A stretch of 64,000 nt of DNA, from positions 216,687 through 280,686 of the forward strand of contig JAFDVK010000053.1 of assembly GCA_018269005.1 (NCBI GenBank), given 5' to 3'. The notes beneath the pieces were generated by a model. The model made no database searches. It saw only the letters and a program-made list of their open reading frames with translations, and was not told the DNA's origin. The first letter of the stretch is position 1, and each line of letters begins with the position of its first letter. Positions 27,901-34,113 of the stretch are shown here, piece after piece. The DNA is from Acidobacteriota bacterium (GTDB lineage Bacteria; Acidobacteriota; Blastocatellia; Pyrinomonadales; Pyrinomonadaceae). Position numbers and translations under genes: made by a program.

Positions 27901-28604
27901 TCTCCGGAACTCGTCGGCTAGGTTCAAATTCGCAGGCTAACATCGCCTACACTTGGTCAAAGAATTTGACCAATAGTCAAACTGACCGTTCATCGGCTCC
28001 GATGAACAGCTATGACATCGATGCCGAATGGGGACGAGCCGCCCTTGATCGCAGGCATGTGCTGACGGGCAGCTATGTATATGAACTGCCGTTCTTTGAC
28101 AAGCGTCATGACTTTACGGGATTGATGCTCGGCGGATGGCAGGTCTCGGGTATCGTCACGTACCAGACCGGTATTCCTTTCACGGCGACTTATTCTTCAT
28201 ACGATCCGGCGGGTATCGGCTTCCTGAACTCTGCATCCCCTGCGGGCGGTCGTCCGTATCTCTACGGAGATCCGAATTCGAATGCACCGCATACCTTTGA
28301 TCAGTGGTTCAATACCTCGGTCTTCCAGAATGTGCGGCCGACCGGCGCAGCGGCCGTTCCGGGAAATGCAGGCCGCGGCATCATCAACGGACCGCGTACC
28401 TTCCGTATCGATTTCACGCTCGTGAAGAACTTCAACTTTACGGAAACGATGCGGCTGCAGTTGAGGGGCGAAATGTTCAACGCTTTGAATACGACGAACT
28501 TTACGACCTTCGGGACGGCGGCTTCAACGACCTCGAGCTTTGGACGCATTACCGGCGTTCGCGATCCGAGGACGATGCAGTTCGGCATCAAGTTCCTGTT
28601 CTAG
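24993..28604 (+). CDS. Oar-type TonB-dependent outer-membrane receptor
   Basis: The 1203-residue protein has a signal peptide (MTKRALISGIMTVIGILCLS, cleavage near IAQ). An N-terminal carboxypeptidase-regulatory domain covers about 27-110 (GSIVGSVTDSNGAAVPNATV). A plug domain follows (QVRELSINNRNFVQLVTLAPG, NTFTVDGADITDRGSN, GQVNVVTRSGTDKFHGSLFEF), and then a long beta-barrel ending in Phe (MQFGIKFLF), as outer-membrane proteins do. This architecture is abundant in Acidobacteriota and is used for uptake of bulky substrates energised by TonB. Lying between the muramidase fusion and nagA, it is the best candidate for bringing peptidoglycan fragments across the outer membrane; that substrate is inference. 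A strong terminator follows. Confidence 0.92.
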   Translation: MTKRALISGIMTVIGILCLSGVMIAQDITGSIVGSVTDSNGAAVPNATVTVTLPSQGDRVVRTATTTSAGNYSIPNLAVAVYKVTVEAPNFKKVVNSQVKVDVGQRRQLDVTLAAGQIDEVVTVDAENVVIESTTPTAGTTISGNQVRELSINNRNFVQLVTLAPGVTSNLSDQVYVGTSNPDGQANTVQISVNGARSSQNTFTVDGADITDRGSNLTIQAYPSVDAIGEFKVLRSLYPAESGRSGGGQVNVVTRSGTDKFHGSLFEFVRNEKFNASSYLNNRTHPLGRDADGNAIRPPFRYNNYGFTIGGPIYFLRFGNAKPGDSMFSKMPRTYFFFSEEQRKDRRYPTLSSTVPTAGMKNGVFAYPICLSGTISGSTRTCTQILPAGTPFSTMATINPVSAAYLSSIINSIPSPNNGTYGLLFPASGVFDFRQEIVKVDTAFTNNWTAYYRYQRDTIPTIDPNSLFSGGSGIPGVSTSQTDSPGRAHTLATTWVVNPNFILDARYTYSYGAILSKTIGTLAKENSPSINIPMPFQNNDERVAHITGAGISNLQAFGGYDNFSDKHAFSGSATWIVGNHTMKFGGEYSRYRKVENALGGSNQGVFSAFNNTSAASPTRGTVCVDTSGAGITCSGNQAIEQAFANFLLGTNAGFTQSKFDLKADFRQQNWEAFAQDEFKIRRNVTLYFGVRYSFFGSPWDKNGHLSNFVPELWNPAQAPLVTGAGNRVAGSGNFCNGMIVNAQNFQTGPASYNCSPTSSPYGKYIVNAPKRNFAPRIGIAWDPFGDGKNVIRTGYGIYHEQTLVGTFEQLLGPNPPYQETITVSGVDISNPVPGSAAVVASAAAPGLIRGIQTDYKTPYMQHWSLDYQRQIDKNTVFSIGYYGSKGTNLIGIIDVNNLRPGYAYSQMCAVGASTTPTVACQGTDGVTGLPIPFTSAASELILDQIRPFRGWKGIGIIAPRFSSNYHSLQISGTRRLGSNSQANIAYTWSKNLTNSQTDRSSAPMNSYDIDAEWGRAALDRRHVLTGSYVYELPFFDKRHDFTGLMLGGWQVSGIVTYQTGIPFTATYSSYDPAGIGFLNSASPAGGRPYLYGDPNSNAPHTFDQWFNTSVFQNVRPTGAAAVPGNAGRGIINGPRTFRIDFTLVKNFNFTETMRLQLRGEMFNALNTTNFTTFGTAASTTSSFGRITGVRDPRTMQFGIKFLF

Positions 28605-28629
28605 GGAGCTTTATATCAAAAGGTGTTTT

Positions 28630-28682
28630 GCCCCGTGGAGTCTTTTTCGTGATGAGAAAGGCTCCACGGGCTTAAATTTTTT
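28630..28682 (+). terminator. Rho-independent terminator after the TonB receptor
   Basis: CCCGTGGAG (28632-28640) pairs with CTCCACGGG (28662-28670), the inner TCTTTTTC/GAGAAAG extends the stem, and TTAAATTTTTT follows. Because it lies just before nagA, nagA either has its own promoter or depends on read-through. Confidence 0.85.
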
Positions 28683-28697
28683 GTAATACTGTTCGAC

Positions 28698-29669
28698 ATG
28701 GCCATTCGACTGCCCGGTTTTATCGATATTCACAACCATGGTGCCATCGGCGTTGACGTTAATTCCGCTACGGCCGACGGTCTCTTACAAGTGAGCGAAT
28801 TTCTGGCTTCTCAAGGTGTTGCCGGCTGGCTCCCGACGCTTGTGCCGGATTCGAACGAAGCGTATCGGAGCGTGATCGATTCGATAGATGAGGCGGTTGA
28901 GAGACAAAGTACGCAAGCAACATCGCAAGCTCGAATTCTTGGCGTGCACTACGAAGGCGTTTTCGCCAATGAGAAGATGTGCGGCGCGCTGAGGCCGGAG
29001 TATTTTAAGAAGTTCTCCGGCAGCGAACTCGACGAACTTCCAACGCCGCAATATGGAGCTAAGATGATGACACTCGCTCCGGAGGTCGAGGGTGGTATTG
29101 AGTTGATCCGCGAATTGACGAAGCGAGGTTGGATCCCTTCGATCGGACATACGCATGCAGATGTCGCGACGTTGAGAGCGGCACTAGATGCCGGTGCGAA
29201 GCACATTACACACTTCTTCAACGCAATGAGCGGCATACACCATCGTGAACTGGGCGTTGCGGGTTGGGGATTGACAGAAGGTGGCGTGACGTTCGATATA
29301 ATTGCGGACGGCAAGCATATTGAGCCTGAGATGGTTGCATTCGCGTGCCGAGCAAAGGGTGTTGAATCAGTCTCCTTGATTAGCGATTCTGTCGCGCCGA
29401 CCGGACAAGGCGACGGAAACTTCGAACTCTGGGGTGAGCGGATCTCAGTTGTCAACGGAACGACGCAGAACGAACGCGGAAGCATCGCTGGTTCGGTCAT
29501 AACGATGCTCGATGCCGTCAGAAAGATGCTGCGTTGGGGCTTCTCCGTTGAGGACGTCACGAAGATGGCGAGCCGCAATCCGGCCCGGCTCCTTGGGATC
29601 GAGTTGCTGGATTCCGATGTCATTGAGTTGACCGACGATCTGGAGATAGTCGGGAACGCTATCGGTTAG
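28698..29669 (+). CDS. nagA: N-acetylglucosamine-6-phosphate deacetylase, short form
   Basis: NagA hydrolyses GlcNAc-6-P to GlcN-6-P and acetate, the step after MurQ and the kinase. The amidohydrolase barrel is complete in its key sites: LPGFIDIHNHGAIGVD with the His pair, HYEGVFANEKMCGALRPEY with the metal-binding Glu, SIGHTHADV and HITHFFNAMSGIHHRELG with metal His residues, and LISDSVAPTG with the catalytic Asp. At 323 residues it is about 55 shorter than E. coli NagA because the N-terminal beta-sandwich strands are missing: the PGFIDIHNHG motif begins at residue 5. An upstream extension is unlikely, as a terminator stands just before the ATG. The Glu motif reads EGVF where EGPF is usual. 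Confidence 0.9.
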   Translation: MAIRLPGFIDIHNHGAIGVDVNSATADGLLQVSEFLASQGVAGWLPTLVPDSNEAYRSVIDSIDEAVERQSTQATSQARILGVHYEGVFANEKMCGALRPEYFKKFSGSELDELPTPQYGAKMMTLAPEVEGGIELIRELTKRGWIPSIGHTHADVATLRAALDAGAKHITHFFNAMSGIHHRELGVAGWGLTEGGVTFDIIADGKHIEPEMVAFACRAKGVESVSLISDSVAPTGQGDGNFELWGERISVVNGTTQNERGSIAGSVITMLDAVRKMLRWGFSVEDVTKMASRNPARLLGIELLDSDVIELTDDLEIVGNAIG

Positions 29670-29681
29670 TTGACTGAAAGA

Positions 29682-29720
29682 AGCCGCCGCTTGGAAGTTT
29701 TTGGCTTCCAAGCGGCGGCT
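29682..29720. terminator. Strong hairpin between convergent nagA and spy-like genes
   Basis: AGCCGCCGCTTGGAAG (29682-29697) pairs perfectly over 16 bp with 29705-29720 around a 7-base loop (TTTTTGG). It lies between two convergent stops, so it can serve both. The T-tracts on either side are weak. A related word (GTCGCCGCTTGGCC) appears once more near 30323, inside the spy-cpxR gap. Confidence 0.7.
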
Positions 29721-29736
29721 CGCACCTGTGAGCTGA

Positions 29737-30237
29737 CTATTGCTGCGGAGTTGTGGCCTCAGTTTTTTCAACCTTGTTCATCATCCGGCGTTCGCGTTTG
29801 ACGGAACGCAGCTCCGATGCTTTCGCCTTTTGAGCGTCGGTCAGCACTCCCCAGACCTGTGATTTTGCCCTTTCACGTTCGACGATCATGTTTGCCATGA
29901 TCGCGGCCTGCTCGTTTGCAAGCTGACGCGTTGCACCCTCGTCAAAGACCGTCTTGTTGAGGTCAGCGAGCTTCTGATGGTTCGCCTTCATGTCCGCCAT
30001 CAACGGCTTCATCGCTTCGCGACTTGCTTCGAAGATCGCCTTTACCTTCGCCTGCTGATCTGCTGTCAGGTCAAGGCCGCGAAGATCGATGCCCATACCC
30101 ATGCCGTGTCCGCCGCGACCGTGCTTCATCCCGGTGAACGTTTTACCGTCCTTAGCGGTCCGAACCTGGCTGAAACCGATAATTGCACCAGTTGCGACGA
30201 CCGCGACCGCTATGAGACCTAATATTCCTTTTTTCAT
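29737..30237 (-). CDS. Spy/CpxP-family periplasmic protein
   Basis: The 166-residue protein starts with a signal peptide (MKKGILGLIAVAVVATGAII, cleavage near GFS). The mature part has a His/Gly/Met-rich stretch (MKHGRGGHGMGMG), possibly metal-binding. An all-helical region follows with two copies of the LTxxQ motif that defines the Spy/CpxP family (GLDLTADQQAKVKAIFE and VWGVLTDAQKAKASEL). In enterobacteria CpxP tunes the CpxA sensor and Spy is an ATP-independent periplasmic chaperone. Here it is divergent from a CpxR/CpxA-like pair, the same arrangement as cpxP/cpxRA, so it is probably a regulated output and feedback arm. Confidence 0.87.
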   Translation of the reverse strand: MKKGILGLIAVAVVATGAIIGFSQVRTAKDGKTFTGMKHGRGGHGMGMGIDLRGLDLTADQQAKVKAIFEASREAMKPLMADMKANHQKLADLNKTVFDEGATRQLANEQAAIMANMIVERERAKSQVWGVLTDAQKAKASELRSVKRERRMMNKVEKTEATTPQQ

Positions 30238-30357
30238 TTTTGAATTCTGCTCCTTACTTAGAGTTGATAGCGTGCTTTCACCGCCCGGAAAGCGTCGGGT
30301 TATGTAGAGTTAGACGAAAGTTGTCGCCGCTTGGCCTTTAAGTTTGTGTTTGGATTC

Positions 30358-30372
30358 GTAAAGAATTGTAAA
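30358..30372 (+). promoter_or_regulatory. CpxR-box-like direct repeat
   Basis: GTAAAGAATTGTAAA is an exact GTAAA-N5-GTAAA, the E. coli CpxR recognition pattern. It lies 40 bases before the response-regulator ATG and about 120 bases from the divergent spy-like start. It is the expected place for autoregulation of both transcripts. Matching an enterobacterial box in another phylum is suggestive, not proof. Confidence 0.6.
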
Positions 30373-30412
30373 ACCTGCTCAAACGCGCCAAAAGATGACG
30401 TAGAATGAGGCA

Positions 30413-31102
30413 ATGAATAAAGTGCTGATCATCGATGATGATGAAGAGCTCTGCGAATTGGTGAGCGAATATTTGAGTGTCGAGGGCTTCGACGCCGATT
30501 CCGTCAATGACGGAGAGACGGGGTTAAAGAGAGCATTATCGGGTGACTATGAAATGGCGATCCTCGACGTGATGCTTCCGAAGATGGACGGCTTCGAGGT
30601 GCTGCGAAACTTAAGGAAAGAATCCAACCTGCCGGTCATAATGCTGACTGCCCGCGGTGATGATATGGAGAGGATAGTCGGCCTCGAGATCGGGGCGGAC
30701 GACTATCTTGCAAAACCGTTCAATCCGCGTGAACTGGCCGCAAGACTTCGCGCGATACTGCGTCGAACTTCCGAGCCGACGAACGCTGATCAAGCCGGGG
30801 AGACGGTCGAACTTGATGACATCTCGATCTCCTCGAGTTCACGTGTATCAACGCTTGCCGGCAAAGAGCTTAATCTTACGTCCGTCGAGTTCGAACTGCT
30901 CTTTGAACTACTTAGGAATGCCGGAAAGGTCGTGAGAAAGGAGGATCTAAGCGAAGCGGTCCTCGACAGGAAGCTTTCGCCCTTTGATCGGAGCCTCGAT
31001 ATGCACATCAGCAATCTTCGTAAGAAATTGGGTAACCGGGGCGATGGCAGCGTCCGCATCAAGACCATCAGGTCGGTCGGTTATATCTATACCGTTGTAT
31101 GA
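30413..31102 (+). CDS. OmpR/CpxR-type response regulator
   Basis: The 229-residue protein has a receiver domain (1-120) with the acidic pocket in VLIIDDDEELCELV, phospho-acceptor D52 in AILDVMLPKMDGFEVL, the switch Thr in VIMLTARGDD and the Lys in DDYLAKPFNPREL. A winged-helix DNA-binding domain follows (about 130-229, LTSVEFELLFELLRNAGKVV and the recognition-region LDMHISNLRKKLG). It overlaps the sensor kinase by 4 nt (ATGA), so the two are translationally coupled. With the spy-like gene across the divergent region, it most resembles CpxR. Confidence 0.95.
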   Translation: MNKVLIIDDDEELCELVSEYLSVEGFDADSVNDGETGLKRALSGDYEMAILDVMLPKMDGFEVLRNLRKESNLPVIMLTARGDDMERIVGLEIGADDYLAKPFNPRELAARLRAILRRTSEPTNADQAGETVELDDISISSSSRVSTLAGKELNLTSVEFELLFELLRNAGKVVRKEDLSEAVLDRKLSPFDRSLDMHISNLRKKLGNRGDGSVRIKTIRSVGYIYTVV

Positions 31103-32502
31103 AGCTTTTCTTAAAGATCTTTCTCTGGTTCCTTGTCGCAGTAACGCTGATGTTCTTCGTGATAATCTTCATCACGCGAACATTTCAAATGCAGCCGGCC
31201 TATAGCCGTTGGCAGCGTTCTGCTAAGCACCAGCTTGTTTTCTACAAGAACATCACCGAGCAGATCGAGGTCGGCAGCGGAGACGAGGGAATGTTCAAGT
31301 TCCTTACTCGCTTAAGAGAGAACGGCTCGATCCGTGATGTTGAGTTGTCCGGTCCCGATGGGGCGAGGCTCTTCGGCGAAGGCCCCGAGAATTACTCTGA
31401 GGTCATCGCCCTTAGCAGCAGTTCGAACGAACCTGAGATCATTGATAGAGAAGGTGAGCCTGCAATGGGTGCGGTTCCCGTCACTCTGAAAGACGGGAAG
31501 ACCGCGTATTTGGTTATCCAATGGGAGACGCCGCGTATTCCGTCCTTGTTCTTCGACTCTTGGGTAGGGAATTTGCGGCTTGCCGGGCTGTTGGCTTCGG
31601 CGGTTCTCGTCTGCTCCCTGCTTGCTGCATACTTGACATCGCCGATCCGAAAGCTCAGACGAGCGACTCAACGCCTTGCCGCCGGCGACCTTAGCACGCG
31701 TGTTAAACCTCAGCTTCCGCGACGCCGCGATGAACTCGCCGACCTTGCAAGCGATTTTGACGAAATGGCCGAGCGTATCGAATCCTTGATCACTTCGCAA
31801 GAGCGGCTGACACGCGATGTGTCACACGAGCTTCGCTCCCCGCTCGCAAGAATGAATGTTGCCTTAGAGCTTGCAAAGCAGCGTTCAGGCCCGGAGCTCC
31901 ATCCCATCCTGGCTAGGATAGAGAATGAATCCGAACGGCTCAACGAAATGATCTCGCGAATACTCACGCTCTCTAAACTTGAAAGCGGCGCTTTCGATGA
32001 GTTTAGCGGTGAAGAGCTGGACCTTACTGAGCTTGTTCGTGGGGTCGTGGAGGATGCGGAGTTCGAGGCAAAGCCGAAAGGCAAATCGGTCGAGCTTGTT
32101 TGGTCGGACAATTGCAGGGTTGTCGGCAACGAGAACCTATTGCGAAGTGCGATCGAGAATGTCGTTCGCAACGCCGTGAAATACACGGATGACGGCACAA
32201 AGGTACGCGTATCTTTGATCGCACAGGACGGAACCGCCAAGATCCACATTGGAGACCGCGGCGGCGGCGTTCCTGAAGCTGAGCTCAAGAACCTGTTCAT
32301 TCCATTCTATCGTTTGGGTGAGGCTCGGGATAGAAAGACCGGCGGTACGGGACTCGGACTTGCGATCGCAAGACGGGCGGTCGTCGCCCACAAGGGAGCG
32401 ATAAGCGCCCGCAATGTAAGCGGCGGATTGGAGGTCGAGATCGCCCTGAATCTGGACGGTAATGACGAGCCCAAGAACAACGGCGATGCGGCGGCCCATT
32501 AG
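31099..32502 (+). CDS. CpxA-like sensor histidine kinase
   Basis: The 467-residue protein has a first membrane helix (FLKIFLWFLVAVTLMFFVII), a periplasmic sensor segment of about 130 residues, a second helix near 155-178 (LLASAVLVCSLLAAYL) and a HAMP domain (SPIRKLRRATQRLAAGDLS). The HisKA domain has phospho-acceptor H243 in TRDVSHELRSPLARMNVALE. The ATPase domain has the N-box (IENVVRNAVKYT), G1 (IGDRGGGVPEAEL) and G2 (GGTGLGLAIARRAV). It detects envelope conditions and phosphorylates the upstream regulator. Its SHELRSPLARM motif is typical of the CpxA branch. Confidence 0.94.
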   Translation: MKLFLKIFLWFLVAVTLMFFVIIFITRTFQMQPAYSRWQRSAKHQLVFYKNITEQIEVGSGDEGMFKFLTRLRENGSIRDVELSGPDGARLFGEGPENYSEVIALSSSSNEPEIIDREGEPAMGAVPVTLKDGKTAYLVIQWETPRIPSLFFDSWVGNLRLAGLLASAVLVCSLLAAYLTSPIRKLRRATQRLAAGDLSTRVKPQLPRRRDELADLASDFDEMAERIESLITSQERLTRDVSHELRSPLARMNVALELAKQRSGPELHPILARIENESERLNEMISRILTLSKLESGAFDEFSGEELDLTELVRGVVEDAEFEAKPKGKSVELVWSDNCRVVGNENLLRSAIENVVRNAVKYTDDGTKVRVSLIAQDGTAKIHIGDRGGGVPEAELKNLFIPFYRLGEARDRKTGGTGLGLAIARRAVVAHKGAISARNVSGGLEVEIALNLDGNDEPKNNGDAAAH

Positions 32503-32533
32503 AAACCGGGCCGCGGCATCGTTAGCGGCTTAG

Positions 32534-32893
32534 CTAGCCCCGTCGAGCGTTCACAAAGGAACGGATCCCGAATATCACAAAAAGGAGACAGAGCACCGCC
32601 ATCACCAGTTGTGAAAGGTGGGCGGCGGATGCCGAAAAGCCATCGAATTTTGAGATCAGGCGCCACGCCGGTACAACAAATCCGATCAATCCGATAAGCA
32701 TCGCCACGTGCATAAAATGCTTGCGGGCCCCTTCACTTCGCTGGCCCAGGTAGCCGAGGATCATCAAGACGAGCCCGAAGGCGGCCGGGATCAAGGCCGT
32801 AAAGCTGGCATTTCCTTGGATCATCCCGTACGCGTAGCCGACGATGCCGACGAGAACGAGCAACCTTCCAAACCAGATCGATAATGACGTCAT
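32534..32893 (-). CDS. Small four-helix membrane protein
   Basis: I start at the ATG at 32893 (MTSLSIWFGRLLVLVGIVGY), which has GGAGATTTCTTTT before it; the frame is open 20 codons further but without a ribosome-binding site. The 119-residue product has four hydrophobic segments and a short basic C-terminus (VNARRG). The pattern (GLVLMILGYLGQRSEGARKH, AMLIGLIGFVVPAWRLIS) recalls small uncharacterised inner-membrane proteins common in this phylum. It is 40 nt downstream of the TPR gene on the same strand and may be co-transcribed. Function unknown. Confidence 0.65.
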   Translation of the reverse strand: MTSLSIWFGRLLVLVGIVGYAYGMIQGNASFTALIPAAFGLVLMILGYLGQRSEGARKHFMHVAMLIGLIGFVVPAWRLISKFDGFSASAAHLSQLVMAVLCLLFVIFGIRSFVNARRG

Positions 32894-32933
32894 AAAAGAA
32901 ATCTCCAATTTTCTATCAGTCGAAGAAACTTCG

Positions 32934-34070
32934 CTACGGCTTCGAGGCAGCATCGATAGCTTTCAATAGCCTGGCGGCCTCCGCGGCATCCATTTTTAAG
33001 AGCTGAGCGTACTGGCCGCGGGCATTCGAAAGATCATTTTGAGCGATATAGGCGAGGCCCATCCCGTACACGGCCGGAACTCTTTTTGGGTCGAGAACAA
33101 GAGCCTTTCTGTAATAATCGATCGCGGCCTGATAGCTCTTTAAGTGGTATTGCGTGTCGCCAATATACAGGGCCGCAGTTGCCCACGAAGGACTAAGTTC
33201 GAAGGCCCTTTTATAGTGCGCAAGAGCCCCGATATAATCGTTGGCGTTGTACGCGAGGTTGCCGAGCCCGAGATGCGGATCCGGATTTGTCGGGTCAAGC
33301 CTGAGAGCCTCTTTATATCGAATGAGCGCGTCGGAGTCACGCTTTTGCCCCTCGTAGATATACCCGAGTTCATAGTTCGTAAGAGACGAATTCGGGTCGA
33401 GCTGCATCGCCTTAAGCAAGGCGGTTTCAGCATCCTTTTCATTATCGGAGCGGCGATAGCTCATTCCAAGAAAAAGAAAGGCCTTCGTGTATGTCGGGTC
33501 AAGACGCGTCGCTGTTGAAAGAGCTCCGATCGCGGACGAATAGAGCTGACTATTGTAATGGGCGACCCCGAGTTCGTAATAGCCCCAAGCTCTATTTGGC
33601 TGCAATTCGATCGCCCGTTTGTATTGAGCGACAGCGTCATCGTATCGTTTCAGATAATCGAGCGAATTGCCGAGGTAGACAATAGCTTCGTAGTAATCAG
33701 GTTTGAGCTTCACCGCCTCACGGAACGATTCAACAGCACGGGAGTAATCCTGTGCGAAATAAAGGCAGTTACCAAGATAGTAGTACGCGTTCGCGGTCGG
33801 CTTTAGGCTGATAGCCTCCTGCAGAGCACCTTTCGCCTCGGTGTACCGCTTCAGATTGTAATACGAAAGACCGACATTATACGTGGCCTCAGGGACGCTA
33901 TAGCCCAGGGCCGCCGCTTGCCTAAAGCCGGAAATGGCTTGTTCGTAACGGTTGGCGTCGAAGTCCGACATAGCTTGGTCGAACGCGGCCTTGCCTGACT
34001 GGCCAAACGCGGAGATCGACAGCAGGAGAATAATTGGGAGCGACAATAGAAGGACCTTAGCGATTTTCAT
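32934..34070 (-). CDS. Exported TPR-repeat protein
   Basis: The 378-residue protein has a signal peptide (MKIAKVLLLSLPIILLLSIS, cleavage near AFGQ). About nine or ten canonical 34-residue TPR units fill the rest (EATYNVGLSYYNLKRYTEAK, AYYYLGNCLYFAQDYSRAVE, AIVYLGNSLDYLKRYDDAVA, PHLGLGNLAYNANDYIGALA). The mature protein is probably periplasmic, where such repeats act as a docking surface for envelope complexes. The ATG is preceded by AGGAGAACAAA. No enzymatic domain is present. It is convergent with the CpxA-like gene via the small membrane protein. Confidence 0.85.
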   Translation of the reverse strand: MKIAKVLLLSLPIILLLSISAFGQSGKAAFDQAMSDFDANRYEQAISGFRQAAALGYSVPEATYNVGLSYYNLKRYTEAKGALQEAISLKPTANAYYYLGNCLYFAQDYSRAVESFREAVKLKPDYYEAIVYLGNSLDYLKRYDDAVAQYKRAIELQPNRAWGYYELGVAHYNSQLYSSAIGALSTATRLDPTYTKAFLFLGMSYRRSDNEKDAETALLKAMQLDPNSSLTNYELGYIYEGQKRDSDALIRYKEALRLDPTNPDPHLGLGNLAYNANDYIGALAHYKRAFELSPSWATAALYIGDTQYHLKSYQAAIDYYRKALVLDPKRVPAVYGMGLAYIAQNDLSNARGQYAQLLKMDAAEAARLLKAIDAASKP

Positions 34071-34113
34071 TTTGTTCTCCTAGATCTTTGGCACCTGCGT
34101 AAACAGAAAGGTG

